A stretch of DNA of 64,000 bases, from assembly GCA_963678705.1 (NCBI GenBank), contig OY783205.1, positions 434,001 through 498,000 of the forward strand, given 5' to 3'. The notes beneath the pieces are model-generated. The model worked only from the letters and a program-made list of their open reading frames with translations, was not told where the DNA came from and ran no database searches. Source of the stretch: Panorpa germanica (lineage: Eukaryota; Arthropoda; Insecta; Mecoptera; Panorpidae). A program made the position numbers and the translations under genes. Below, piece after piece: positions 37,301-50,128 of this stretch. Position 1 is the first letter of the stretch, and each line of letters begins with the position of its first letter.

Positions 37301-37808
37301 AGCCATATTTTGTAACTTTTTCTTTGACGTCATGAATAAGACTAATGTGATTGATAAAACAAAAACCCACTTCAATTTAATATATTTTGTATTTTTTAGT
37401 TTAACTGAAATATTATGTTATTTTGATTATTTGGTTCTTTCTTTATCTATTGTTATTAAATATTGAGTTCGATTTGTTTTTTTGTTGACATAATCACAAG
37501 GTTTGTTATTATGAAACAACAAACAAGGTTGAAAAACTATTTTTTGTACGACATAGATTCTACTATTTAATTGTGTGTGTAATATAAATGTGTTAAAATA
37601 AAATCCAGGGCTGTTTCACTCACTAAGACCTAAGTCAACTAAATTCAGAGAAGGTATTTTTTTTGGTTTATTTTTTTGAACTACAAATCTACAACAAAAC
37701 ATGAAGTTGGTGTAGTTAAAATGCAACTTTTAGGTTAATCTTTTATTAGCACATTAGTTCTGAATTCATGACGTATGACGTGGAAGAAAAATTTACAAAA
37801 CAAGACCC
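37301..37808. mobile_element. MITE with TGACGTCAT-containing ends, copy 2 (longer)
   Basis: Left end GCCATATTTTGTAAC ... TTGACGTCATGAATAAGAC, right end TTCATGACGTATGACGTGG ... TTACAAAACAAGACCCT. Same family as 26120 but about 300 bp longer inside. The 66-aa ORFs overlapping the left end are not credible genes. Confidence 0.55.
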
Positions 37809-38183
37809 TAAGTCTGGTAAACGAACACAGTGGCTCGCATCAAACGCATTAGATTTATCGTCACAAATATAGAAACACAAAAGTGAAGCGAGATAGATCA
37901 CTAGGGTCTACTAAGACAATAAATGAGATCAGATTAGTTATCAGGGATAGAGTTAGTTGATCTTCAAAGCAACCTGATACTAATAACACAAAGCATTAAA
38001 TGACTGTGGCAATCTTTGAGAAATTAGTTAGATTTTTGATAATTACCTAGGAAGAAATGCAGCGCTTGAGTTTGCTTGAATCTTGTACGATACGTTACAA
38101 TTCCAATGTGAGGGGTAAAAAATAAACCTTGAAGTTAGCTTGCTAGTTTTCTACTTGGGTATCAGTATTTATTATTATATAAT

Positions 38184-38544
38184 AACTAGCTGTCCCGGCC
38201 ACGCGTTGCTGTGCCTAACGTTTTTGTCATATTACATTACATAGCGCCATCTATTGAATATTTACTCAATCTAGTCAACAGATTTCGATTTACTCAACAG
38301 AATATTTACTCAATCTAGGCAACAGATGTCGCCATCATCGTCGCCCGATGTCATATGTCATATACAGATAATTGATAGACAAATAATTAGCAATAAGATA
38401 AATAAATTGAGATGTAAGCTATCCTATCTTTCAAGTTGGATCAAACTGCACACGGTGTACAAATTTCATTAAAATCGGTTAAGTAGTTTAGGAGTCCATC
38501 GCGGAGGAACAACGTGACACGTAATTTATATATATTAAGATATA
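38184..38544 (+). mobile_element. RTE/SINE-like 3' end
   Basis: Starts AACTAGCTGTCCCGGCCACG, contains AAATTTCATTAAAATCGGTT and ends TTTATATATATTAAGAT. This order (AGCTGTCCCGG, then ATTTCATTAAAATCGGTT, then an AT-rich simple tail) is common to short 3' ends of insect RTE-type LINEs and dependent SINEs. An internal duplication repeats ATATTTACTCAATCTAG at 38260-38320. No ORF. Confidence 0.55.
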
Positions 38545-41500
38545 TCGTTTATGTGATATTAGTACATACTTAAAGTGATGAATAAGTTTATGTGATTATG
38601 TGCTCACATAATATTTTGAAATTCAATATTATGTGCCATTGCTTGAATTCATAGAATTGTTTGTCTTCAAGTAATTCGCTTAATTCACCCGAAGATACAT
38701 TCGTGCCTAACACAACTCCCTATACATTTATTCGATTGTTATCTATAAAAAGATGCACAATAGCATTTCATGTATGTTTGTATTATTATATGTAGCGCCT
38801 GTGTCAAGAATACATCCCTTAGACTTTTATAAAAAAGTAGTGAAAATGAAGGGTGCTAACCCTCAAGAATGGAATATATTTTTAGCACTTTATTAATAGC
38901 GATTTGAAATTAATTTTATGTTTACTTATTATAAAAGTCCAATGTCAATATATTAAGACTTGTTGACTTATTTTCTAATTATTATTTCAGTTGCTATGTA
39001 ATAATAATTATTGATATTAATATTAATTGTAATTAATAAGATTTTAGATGCGTTTTAAAAGTTATTTCTTTCTTAATAATAAACTAATGTTAACCATTGG
39101 ATTGTTTATACTATAATAAAATTTTAGCTTAAATTCGTCATTAGATTTGTTTTCTAATTACTAAACATTACGAGACGTTCTCATTGATTGCCGTTATCTT
39201 AAAAGCCAATAGACTTCTTAAATTAGGCTACTATTAAATTAGGCTTGTAAAGTTTATCCTAAAGTATTAGCCGATCTTACGTAAAGAACAAAATAAATCA
39301 CATGCCTTGGAACAAGAATAATTAGCCTAATTTAGAAAATATAAGCCTTTGAAGAATCGTCAGAAGGTAACGGACGCCAGTAACAGTTAAAGAATAAAAT
39401 AGAGTTAGTAATATAGAATAGAAAAGGAGAATTCTATATAATAATAAATATGTAATTTCCAATTACATGTTTACTAAAAACTTATCTAAAATGTACCAAG
39501 AAGCAAAATCAGAATTTAATTTCTTGGAGATATCGTTTAAAAGCTTTAGTGATTGGTCGAAGTTGGAGTAAAACTGTTAAATACGAAAGTAACGCTTAAA
39601 CGTCATAAACTGAATCTAATTAAATTGAAATACGATATTTACATTATCGACTGTTTTATAGTTAAATTATGTGATTTATATTTTTTATTAATAAACTTGA
39701 AAATTTAATACCACATATGGCCTTACACGAGTATATCTATGATGTCTAAACTTATTTATTAGTTTTCGAAAGCAATATTATAAATATAACAGTTTTTGAA
39801 TATATGAATAAACTACTATAAAGTATATAATTAATATGCCATCAATTTGATTTAATATAAATTAGATTTTTGGTTGGTTTTTTAGAAATAAATATATAAG
39901 AAAATCATTTTATATTCATAAGTTTATTTGTTAAAAAAATAACAAAATATCATTAAAAATGTCATAAAATTTAGATTTTGTTAAAAATTGAAGTCTTAAA
40001 AAGTCCATAAAATGAGAGTTATTTTATTACTGAATATTATATAATGAATTTATAAAAAAAATTATATAAGAAGTCATGTTTTATGATGGGAGCCCAGCTG
40101 ACAAAATAAATTTGAATTTGAAAGTGATCTTGCGACAGATCTGACAAAGTGATCCAATTTAAATGAATAAAGCGTAGGATTTTACAATGAACTGTTCGTC
40201 GAGAATTTGAAAGCGTCAATGAATGATTTGTACAAATATAAAGATTTATAGAGTCCTCTACCCGTAATAGTTTTGGTCATGAGTGTCATTATTATCTCTT
40301 TTTGTTTTAGTTTTAATTTTATGTTTTATAATAAGTATACGACGCCTTTTTAAACTTTATAAAACTTAACATGACAATACAATGTTAATTTTTATCGAAT
40401 GATTTTATAACTTACAATCTGTCAAGAGTACTTTTAATACGTTACTTTACAATACATTAGTAAGTACGGAATAAATCACCTACTCTATTTTATGATTAAA
40501 ATATTAAATTTAAAATTAAAACATAAAATTAAACCTTAAAATTAAAACATCAGATGTGAATGAACGTTTATATTAAATATTGTAAAAAAAAGTTAAGTAT
40601 TTTTTTTCTCTATGTAATAATTTCCCTTATGAGATAGAACCAATAACACCGATATCTCGAAAATATGAACTGCATAATACGTAGTAAAATTTATCTAATA
40701 ACTATTTTGAAAGGAAATTATATGTTCAAAATTAAAAATAATATTGTTTTTCGATATAACGGGAATTACATTATCAGTATAAATTATCATATGTGAAGTT
40801 GGAATGGCGTGTTCAGAGTTTTGCGTGAGTTTCAAGTTTCTTATCAAAAATATAACAAAGTACTAGTGATTAGTAATACAAACCTCTATACTCGTATATC
40901 TTAACACTTAAAGGCACCGACCGGCACCGGCGTTGCATTTTTACTATCAGTAATATACGATTTAAAAAATTCTATTTTTTTTATAGAATAGTTTTTGCCT
41001 TGTACGAGATTTCTTTTACGTTTTAGCTTTATTGCATTATAGGTATTTATAGTAAAAATCAAAACATTTATAAATTATTTAATTGATTTATCAAAGGAAT
41101 CATCCCTTGTTATATTAAATTAAATGTACCTTCCATTTGCACCCCTGTAGAACGGGAATTGATTTTACCAATTGATCTGTGAAATTTTATTGACAGATTT
41201 TGGTTTGAAAATACATTTATTTTATTTTAATCATAACGGTAAATTCCCTTTTAAATATTTCACTAAGCAGAGAAAATCTATTGTCGATATACTTTTATGT
41301 TCTAAATAATAAAATTACCGAAACAAAAAGTGTTAACAACTATAAAGTGTGAATTCAATAATATTTATAAATGAAATTACATACGGGGCCCGGCTGGTGA
41401 CTGGCTTGGCCAACATGCTTGTTCTCGTATCGGTGCAATTAGCATAGTTGGTGGTTGGTGTGCATGGAATTAAAAGTTTGACTTGACTATCGCTTCCAAC

Positions 41501-42934
41501 TCGAGAGCAGCGCCAGCATATATGTATACATATGACAAAACGGTAAGCAATTTGGTCATTGGACTTTATTTTACCTCCCTAATGTGATATGAAGTGTAGT
41601 TATTTCAAGGTATTGCTGTAGTAACTTAAGTTCTTAGCTCACTGTAAATGTAATGATAATGTCATTTGGTAAAAACAAATCTTTATTACAGTGCCTTTAC
41701 AAGCACGTATAGGAAAAACAGGCTAGATTGAGCCATTGGAGGCAAAAAATACAGCAACAAGTATTTAATAAAAGACATCAGTGGAGAACGCAATTGATTC
41801 GAACTAGCGATGTCAATCAAAATTAATTTGGTATTAAATCGAACTGTAAATTACATGGCTAATCAGTAGATTTAAAGTAATATTCAAATGGTGTTACACT
41901 GTAGAAGTATTAAGTAACTTAAATATTATTATATGATATATAAATTTACCAATTCGTGTCTTATATTGGAATTTTAATAATGGCAAAATAAAACGCATTG
42001 CTCAATATTTAATCAAATTTTCTTTTTAGATATAGATTAACTGATATGTCCCTTAAATAATTACAAAATTTCAGCCGTAATAAATACTTATTTACTTTAA
42101 AAATTAAAATTTATTTAAACCATGTACAATGACAGCTCTTGTTCATGTGTACAAGCAAATACGTTAAGCTAAAAATAGAACCCAAATTATCATTGATTTA
42201 ATAATAACAAATAGGTTTCATTAATACAAAATATTATTATAGAATTTGTTCACACAAATATATAAAAATAATTATTATTTCTGTTTAAAAATTATTTCAA
42301 AACTGTTTAATTTCCGGCAATTTTTTAAAGGCCTATATTTTTAAATTAGACTATGCAAGATTACTTTTCAAAACTATCAGCTGACTTTAAATAAATAACA
42401 AAATAAATCGCAGCTTTGAAGCGTTTGAAGCTTTTAAAAAATCGTCAGAAATTAGGTTCTTAAGTAAATATGGCCACGTATGTAGTTCGGTCCTGTATTG
42501 GGAATCACTACGTTGGGACCGACGCTATTTGAATGAAAATGGACAGTCTAACAGTTATCCATTTATTGATTTAAAACGACTGTCCGACTGTCGTAACCGA
42601 TTCGACAAAGAATCTGTAAAACAACTCTAATGTTTCTAAATCTCTATTTCAAATCAATGAGTCGGTTAGTCGAGGTGTTTTAAATCTGTATTTTAGTGTT
42701 CATCGTTCTGTGTTCATCGTTCAGTGTGTAACACTTAATAATTTTACTTAAATTACAATCCCATGCATAAAAGATGACTATTTTCATTATGTTAAGGTTG
42801 AGGCCATAAATTTAATCTTCCATATTGTAATTGTCTATAGGTAAATTAATGGGAATTAGCTAATTCAAAAACGTTCACAAACTTAATTTATTAACTTGTA
42901 TTTACTACAAACACATGCACACAACTCTCACACA

Positions 42935-42953
42935 TACACACACACACACACAC
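42935..42953 (+). repeat. (AC)n microsatellite
   Basis: AC-rich run following CACATACAC. Confidence 0.85.
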
Positions 42954-44196
42954 TACGACATTAAACAGTATGTAACATATTACAATATATTCATAGATTT
43001 AAAACCGAAATAATTATTGGCTATACATCACAAAAGTCATGTGAGAATTACCGATGTATAAATACAGCGGATTTTATGTGTTATTGCTTTTACAAAACAT
43101 AATGTACTTACAATATTTCTTTTTTGTATTTTATACATTTTAAATGTTGTTAATAACATATTTGGAACACAATTAATCATAATTATTGATAGATTCTTGA
43201 TTGTATCAATCAGTTAATGTATAATCAATAAAATATTAGATTGTTGTGAAAATTATGAATAAGAATATATTTAGGTAAGCGTCCACAGGTGCGCATGGCT
43301 CACATCAAACGCATTGAATGTATGGTATGAAATGTGGAAGAGAAAGAAAGCGGGGGTGAAGATGTATGCAGCGACCGTTACAGTTTTAGTGGTATCTGTA
43401 TGTTTAGTCAAATAACTAGATATTTAGATAGCTGATCTCAGTGTTATCTCAGTAGACCCGATTACTGAACTGCGAAGATGTGAACTTTCTGCGCGTAATT
43501 ATCGCAGAATTATTGTGTTTGTAAAATACAGAGAAATGCTATATAGCGACTGTATTCCAAAGTGTTCCACTCTGATTCGTTGCTTTCAATCAAATTGAAA
43601 GTTTATTTTGGGACACCCTGTATACATATGTTGTGTGTGTGTGTCTGTACATGTATAAAATATTGAAATGGTGTTATTTAATTTATCAGCACATCATAAT
43701 GAGTAACACCGAAGCGAAGAATAAAGCTTATCGAATCTTTTCTTACAATATGGTATTCTTTTATATAATTAAAATTCTTCACAGGCATCAGAATTAAAAA
43801 TAATAATTTATAAATATGAAAAAAAAAAGTCTCATTAAAATAATGTCAACCAATAAATTAGAAAACGAAATTAAATTTTCCACAGTTGTAATAAAATGAA
43901 TATGAATCGAAATTACCATAATAATTAAATTAATATTAAAAATTATTTGAAATTAATAAATTAGTTAAAAGGTCAGGATTCTTGTAAAGTACGTTTTATG
44001 TTTTCGTATTCGGTTTTGTTGTTGAGAATTAATTTGTCTCCAAGATTTACCTGAAGATTGATTATTGAGTGTAACTTAGAGAAAAAAAATGTTATATAGA
44101 AACTGCTGTTTACCCAAGTGTTTTCTCGGTATCTGCAACGGGATACTTCAAATCAAACTTCTTCGGCTAATTGTAAAAATTAAAATGTTTGTAATT

Positions 44197-44256
44197 CATC
44201 ACTCAATAAGTCCGTAGGATTTTTGATATGACAACCTACTTACTTATTGAGTGATG
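44197..44256. repeat. Perfect 15-bp inverted repeat (hairpin)
   Basis: CATCACTCAATAAGT at 44197-44211 and ACTTATTGAGTGATG at 44242-44256 with a 30-nt loop. The same arm (ACTTATTGAGTGA) recurs near 59059. Possibly a collapsed mariner-type element; too short to classify. Confidence 0.5.
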
Positions 44257-44409
44257 CAATACTTCTGTAATCAATACTACTGCGATGATTTTTTTCAACT
44301 ATGATTGTCTCTACGATGAAGAATATGGCGAGGTAACAGTTGAACGCATTAGAGAAAATACTCTAGAAATAGGTCTACATCTCTGTATTTTTCTGTATTG
44401 TAGATGAAT

Positions 44410-45012
44410 GGGCTTGTGTCCTCATTTTTTAGTGGTCGATTTTTCAATTGTTTTTTGAAGTTGATGTTAATAAATGTGTATTGGCGTGTCTATTTTATTA
44501 AATATCTAAATATTGACGGAGATATAGCAATTAGAAGTTTGAATTGTAGTTTTAGCGCTAGAAATGGTCGGCGATTTGTATGACGTGAAATGCATTTTAA
44601 CGTTAGTTATTTGTTGAGTAGGTCAGTGTTGTGATAATGTTCTGTAGCTGTTGGTAGTCGAAATAATCAAGTCAAGTCAAAGAATAATAAGTTTTTATTT
44701 TATTTAACTCTGCTAAGGCAGACATAATATTGAAGTTTGATTGATATTTTGATATATAAATACATATAGCAGAGATTTATCAGCTGTAAGGTTGGTAACC
44801 GTACACAAGGATTGTGATGTCACATGCATTTGGAGTTTGTACAACGTTGAATCCCTTTAATAATTAAAGAGACAAAATGACTTTTTTAATTGGTAATATC
44901 TCCTAACATATAAAGAGTTATTAAAAAATAATTGAACATTTGAGGTTCTAGTAACCCACTTTATCAATATATAGTACACTTTTATAGAAATTAAGACATA
45001 GGACACAAGCCC
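44410..45012. mobile_element. ~600-bp inverted-repeat element, copy 1
   Basis: Ends GGGCTTGTGTCCT and AGGACACAAGCCC. The whole length aligns with 55818-56433 in the same orientation at high identity. The interior includes AAATGGTCGGC, GTAACCGTACACAAGGATTG and GGTTCTAGTAACCCAC. No ORF. Flanks do not show an obvious duplication, so the class is unknown. Confidence 0.75.
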
Positions 45013-45877
45013 ATTAACTTAAAAAACAAAAAAAAAACTCTCAGTAAATTAAATCTATCACAATTATTTAAAACCATTTCTAAAATGATTTATAAAAATA
45101 AAAAAGTATAAAATGAAATGAATAATTATTATGTATTCACTTTGTATAATAAAATGGCCGGCAAAATAGTTCCATAATTGGTTTACAGGTGGCTATTATT
45201 ATCGGTTATTATTTTGTTTTAAAACAATTATTTTACAAACATATTTTCATGTACATACATCAGGCAACGCTACTAACATGCTTCATCTTTACGTAAGAGC
45301 AAGTATGGTCAAAAAGCGGGTCGGTATTTGAATACGATTTCAGTTAAATAAACTTGGGACGAAACTTGATAAAAGTAATTTGTCACAATTTATTTACATT
45401 TTTAAACACATTTCCGCAGTATTTAAAATAGTTTTGTGTTTGTATAATTCTTACATTAAAAACGCATGAAACGTTCCCAAGGAACAATCAATAGCGACTG
45501 AATTCCCCATTGACACGCGCTACACGGTCATCTGTTTCATTGTCTTCATATAAACTTTCGAAACTTCCTTTTCTAACTACTGCCAATATTTTTAGTTATT
45601 TTACATGCTATTTATTTTTTTATTTATTTATTATATTTAGTTTATTTATTATATAAAACAATTTCTTACATTTTATAATAATTATTAAAACTTTTCAAAA
45701 GCAAAATTTCATGTGCACATTTGTATAAATCCTGGTAATAATGGGGAACTCGATGTCAATGGGACGACACAGTAGGCGAGAGCATGGATACTTGACGCTG
45801 ACTGCTGTACAAAGGTAAAGCAACATCCTTAACCATAGGTAGTTACTAGCTATTACTTAATTAAGTTGATCACATTA

Positions 45878-46116
45878 CCAAGTAAACAATTTGGTGAAAT
45901 GTCCCTTTTTGTGACGTTTCTATCACTATTTCACTTCAATTATAGTTCACATTAACTATATCTTCATTTGTATTTCGACAGGAGTGGTTTCGCCATTTGT
46001 ATCTGATAAAATAGACATTTCATATGAACGACTGTGAGAAACTGAACTCTTTCATGATAGAAAAGTCATGCACATCTTCATTATGATGACGAAGTGATTT
46101 CAAAATGTTTACTGGG
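45878..46116 (+). mobile_element. MITE with CCCAGTAAACA ends, copy 3
   Basis: 239 bp with ends CCAAGTAAACAATTTGG and CAAAATGTTTACTGGG. Same order of interior blocks as the copy at 19843, with a short deletion near the middle. Confidence 0.7.
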
Positions 46117-49100
46117 CATGCACTATATACAAAGAAGCTATAATAGGTTGATATAGAAAAACTCATTTTACCATTATGACGAATTTTAACAGGGGTTTTA
46201 AAAAAACATGCCTGTTTAGTTTATTTAAATAATATGGAACTATTTAATGAGTGGTTCATGTGCCCCGTGTTGTTGGCCACCTCTGCTCGAGTGCTCCACT
46301 ATGGACGACGCGTGGTATTACCATGTTCGAGTCATACGCAAGAGACGTGTTTTAATTTTTCATATATTATCATATCGTATTATTAAAATGAAATTCAACA
46401 TCGTTTAACTCCGACATATCATTTTTACTATTTTTTGTAATTCTCATATTTTTTTCATTATTTTTTGTAATAATTTTTGCTTAAGGCACTCCATCGTTTT
46501 ACGTTTAAAGAAAATTGCAGATGAAGTACACTCAATGTTAAATATTTATAATATTTTTCAATTAGTGGCCTAGAGCTATTACTCAAGTTTAAATTCACAA
46601 ATTAACATATTAATCTATTAATAGAGTTGATAATGAAAACATCGGGGTATCGGGGTTGTTGATTTGTATTCGATGCATCGATTAGCTATTACATTAACTG
46701 CAATTATTCGATGATTGCCACTGTTCACTGTCCACTGTCCTTGAAGACGTTGCATGTCAGGACACTATTTTAAATCAATAATTAATAATTTTTTACATTA
46801 CCGCTGCAAAACATAATTGAAACCGCAGTTATCACAAGAAATTGTAAAGAATATTCCTTCAACCCCAAGGGCAATGCATTGAGAAATGCCTTTTCGTATT
46901 TTGCCTTCCGGAGGTAAGTTCAACCATTTTTTTATAGTTGCCATTTTGAAACTTTTATAAAAAGTATGTACTTTGTTTTTCAATGTAATAATTAACAGAC
47001 ATGCAATTTTACAACTACTAAACAGAGAACTGCTTTACCCACATTCCAAAATATGACAAAGGCTTAGGATGAATTTTCATTAGGATAAGAAAAAGCGTTG
47101 ATGAAAAGAATCTCTTTAAAAGCATTGCTGGTTGATTTGACAAGGTAGATCAGCAATTAATTATGAAGCTATTAAAAAGAAATCTCTAAAACTAGGATTT
47201 AAAATGAGATCATACTCATCTTGAAGGGATTTGATGATAACTCAGTTAAAGTATCAAGGAAGAACCTAAATGTAAATAAAGCCATTGTTGAGAAATATCC
47301 TGCAAGAAACTAACCAAGAACACGGAAAAACATTTATATAACTCCAAATATTAAAATATTTAAACATGGAATGAAGATCATGTTTATAAAGAAATATCAA
47401 CGAGATTTACCAAACTGGAGGTATAAGAAGACGACCCAATATGACATAAGACGCTTCATTTGGGAAATCTTTCTTATTAGACAATTTGAAATATCGCATA
47501 TATTCATGTGGTAAATTAAAAATTATTTGAGAAAACACAATTATTAATTGAGTCTTTCCACATGACCATCTCTACAAATATACTGTAATCGACACCATCA
47601 AACAAAGATGGCGCTGTGCATTTTGTCCAACATGGCAGATCTCTGTAGACATTTATGCAGCACTACACAAAGCTTAGATTGAATTGTCTTGCAATGCAAG
47701 GTTCATATTGGCTATCACAAACGGTTCTTTTTACCAATGACTTTTGACCAATTTTAGTTCTCATATAGAAAATCGAATTACATTGTAAGTTTCACAGTTG
47801 CTAGCTTACTACAAGGTAATTAAAAAATTATATTGCTTTACGTGATTCACGGAGAAGCTAAAATTTCTATATTTTTGAGAAGTGAACAACAAAAAATGTT
47901 TTCAGAATTCATTTTCATTTGAAAAAATTTCTATCGCAGATAAAATGAGGAGAATCGGTTAAAAATACGAAAGAAGGATACACCGAGTTCTTCCCGACTT
48001 CCACGAAGAACAAAGCTACTAAGTAAAGACTATAGCCTGTAGTCTATAGTCTAGACCACCTTCAAGATCACTGCTTCATATAATTACACATAGTTCATTT
48101 CATGCATATTCCGTAAGCATTAAATTTGTAATTATAAGTATATTTGTTAACCTGAACCAAGTAATTGCACAAATAAATAATTTAGATAGTTCTACTTATG
48201 TCTAACCCTCTCCCTCTCTCTCTTTATAGAGCTATAATAATAAAGCTATATATTATGATTAAATTTAAATATTGTTTATTATAAAAACAGCATTATATTA
48301 TTTTTATGAAAAAAGACGCTAGAAAATTACTACACTATACATAAATTAATATATAGTTTGTTTTCTTATTGTACGTTATTACGGCGAACAGGGCTCGAAT
48401 GGTTATTCTTATGTGTGCAAATAAAAGCAGAAATTATGTTAGGTGTCTTTAGTTTGTCTAACCTGCGTTGTTAAAAAAGCGCTGTTGTTTGTCAAGTATT
48501 TATTTCTGATTGTTAATCTGAGTTTCATTAGGATAAGAATTTATTCTAATTATTTTGTTAAACCAATTAAAAATGTATTTCAAACTTTGAAGACACTAGG
48601 ACTACTGCAGCATTGGTACGTTTTTGGTGAAGAGACGCTTTTAAAGAGGCAGTCCGCTAGAAAACGCTGTACACAAAGGCACATAAATCATCTCTCAAGG
48701 TCTGAAATGACAGAAACACAAAAAAAGCGCACTGAACGAATACGCTACTCGTTTAAATAGATGGGACTTAGAAACATAGAAAATTATTACTATGTTTCAG
48801 ATTTTAAAATATCAAAGCACGGTCTTATAATCAGGGTAACGGTTATATCACAACAGATTTCTGATTAAGAAATAAAAGGATTAAGTAATTGTCAAATAAC
48901 AGCGCAAGATCTACTGATATCTTGCAAAAGATATGTAGCCATTCGAGAAAAATGCAATTACAGGATGATGCTATGGTTAAGATTGCACGACAGCGAGATT
49001 TTCACCTTATCACCAAGATAAGGCACAGTGATCAACATATATGATTTTGGGCCCATTTTTCAATTGTCTGTTAACTGTGGTTTATTATAAACTTCGGTTA

Positions 49101-49505
49101 TTACTTTTGTTGCTCAACTCTTGCTTAACAAATAACAATCATACATAGCTTTGCTTAACTAAGCAAAATTCAATTAGATTTCTGTGCCAATACTAGAATT
49201 AAAGAAACATGTTTCGCTTAAACTTCAGTTACGTAATAATTTGTTTGAATCTTCATTGAGACGTGCTTATCAATAAGTTATAAAAGAATAATGATTAATC
49301 AATATGAGTCAACAATTGAAATCGCAAAATGCAAAGAAGAACAAGAAATGGTACTGCCTTACCGCTAGATCCTAAGATTTCTCTTTAGCAAGCTTTTTCA
49401 TGTTTAGAATAATTACAATGATCTCTACCTTATTTAAGTATCTGACAATTCTCATAGATGTCGTTGGAACATTAACCAGTAGCTGTTCAACAAGTTCGAA
49501 CCCTG

Positions 49506-49526
49506 TCCCAGTCCCAGTCCCAGTAG
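49506..49526 (+). repeat. (CCCAGT)n short tandem repeat
   Basis: CCCAGTCCCAGTCCCAGT: three 6-bp units. Confidence 0.8.
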
Positions 49527-49905
49527 CATCGTAGCCTACAATTACATGTAAATAGATCCCTCGTATGCGTGAATATTTTTATTTTTATTTAATTAACGCA
49601 CTTATAGTATGCGCGCGCACTACAAGACATAAAAAATATAAATAAAAATATAATAAATATGTAAAATTGTGTATTAAAGTTTATCTTTTTAAAATTTGTT
49701 ATTCATTTTTCTTACATTGGCAATGCTTAGCACTGATTACTACCGTGTGCTGCGTCGTACATGCGTGATGAATATTGCAACATTGTTGAAGAATCTGCTC
49801 GTCCGATGAAGATAATGGCGCAAAAACAATGTTTAAACGCGTCAGATGCAGTCAGACGATTTAAAATAATTTGAATAACGCATTCTTTATAAATTAATTA
49901 TTATA

Positions 49906-49917
49906 TATATGTATAGA
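49906..49917 (+). repeat. LINE target-site duplication, left
   Basis: TATATGTATAGA immediately before the LINE 5' end, repeated exactly at 55679-55690. Confidence 0.85.
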
Positions 49918-50128
49918 GAGTTTACATCGAGTCTTCTTGGTGAGCGCACGTATTTACAATAAACAAAACAATAAAATAAATAGTGATCTTTTTTTTTTTG
50001 GAAATTAGAATATTTTTTTTTTTTTTCGTGATTTATTTTTTTTTTAAATTATAATTTATATTATTATTAAGTGTTATTAATAAGAAGTGAAGTAACTTCT
50101 ATTTAATTATCACTGGTTAATTAACAAT

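Noticed and set aside
46798-46983. Minus-strand ORF with basic and cysteine residues
   Set aside because: Short, with no family I recognise and no clear splice sites. It could be a transposase remnant, but I cannot support that.
48443-48760. 105-aa plus-strand ORF
   Set aside because: Starts with a non-ATG codon, has no recognisable domain, and its basic C-terminal tail alone is not evidence of a gene.
49497-49515. GTTCGAACCCTGTCCC resembling a tRNA T-arm
   Set aside because: No acceptor, D or anticodon arms can be folded around it, and it runs into a CCCAGT tandem repeat. I found no tRNA in the window.
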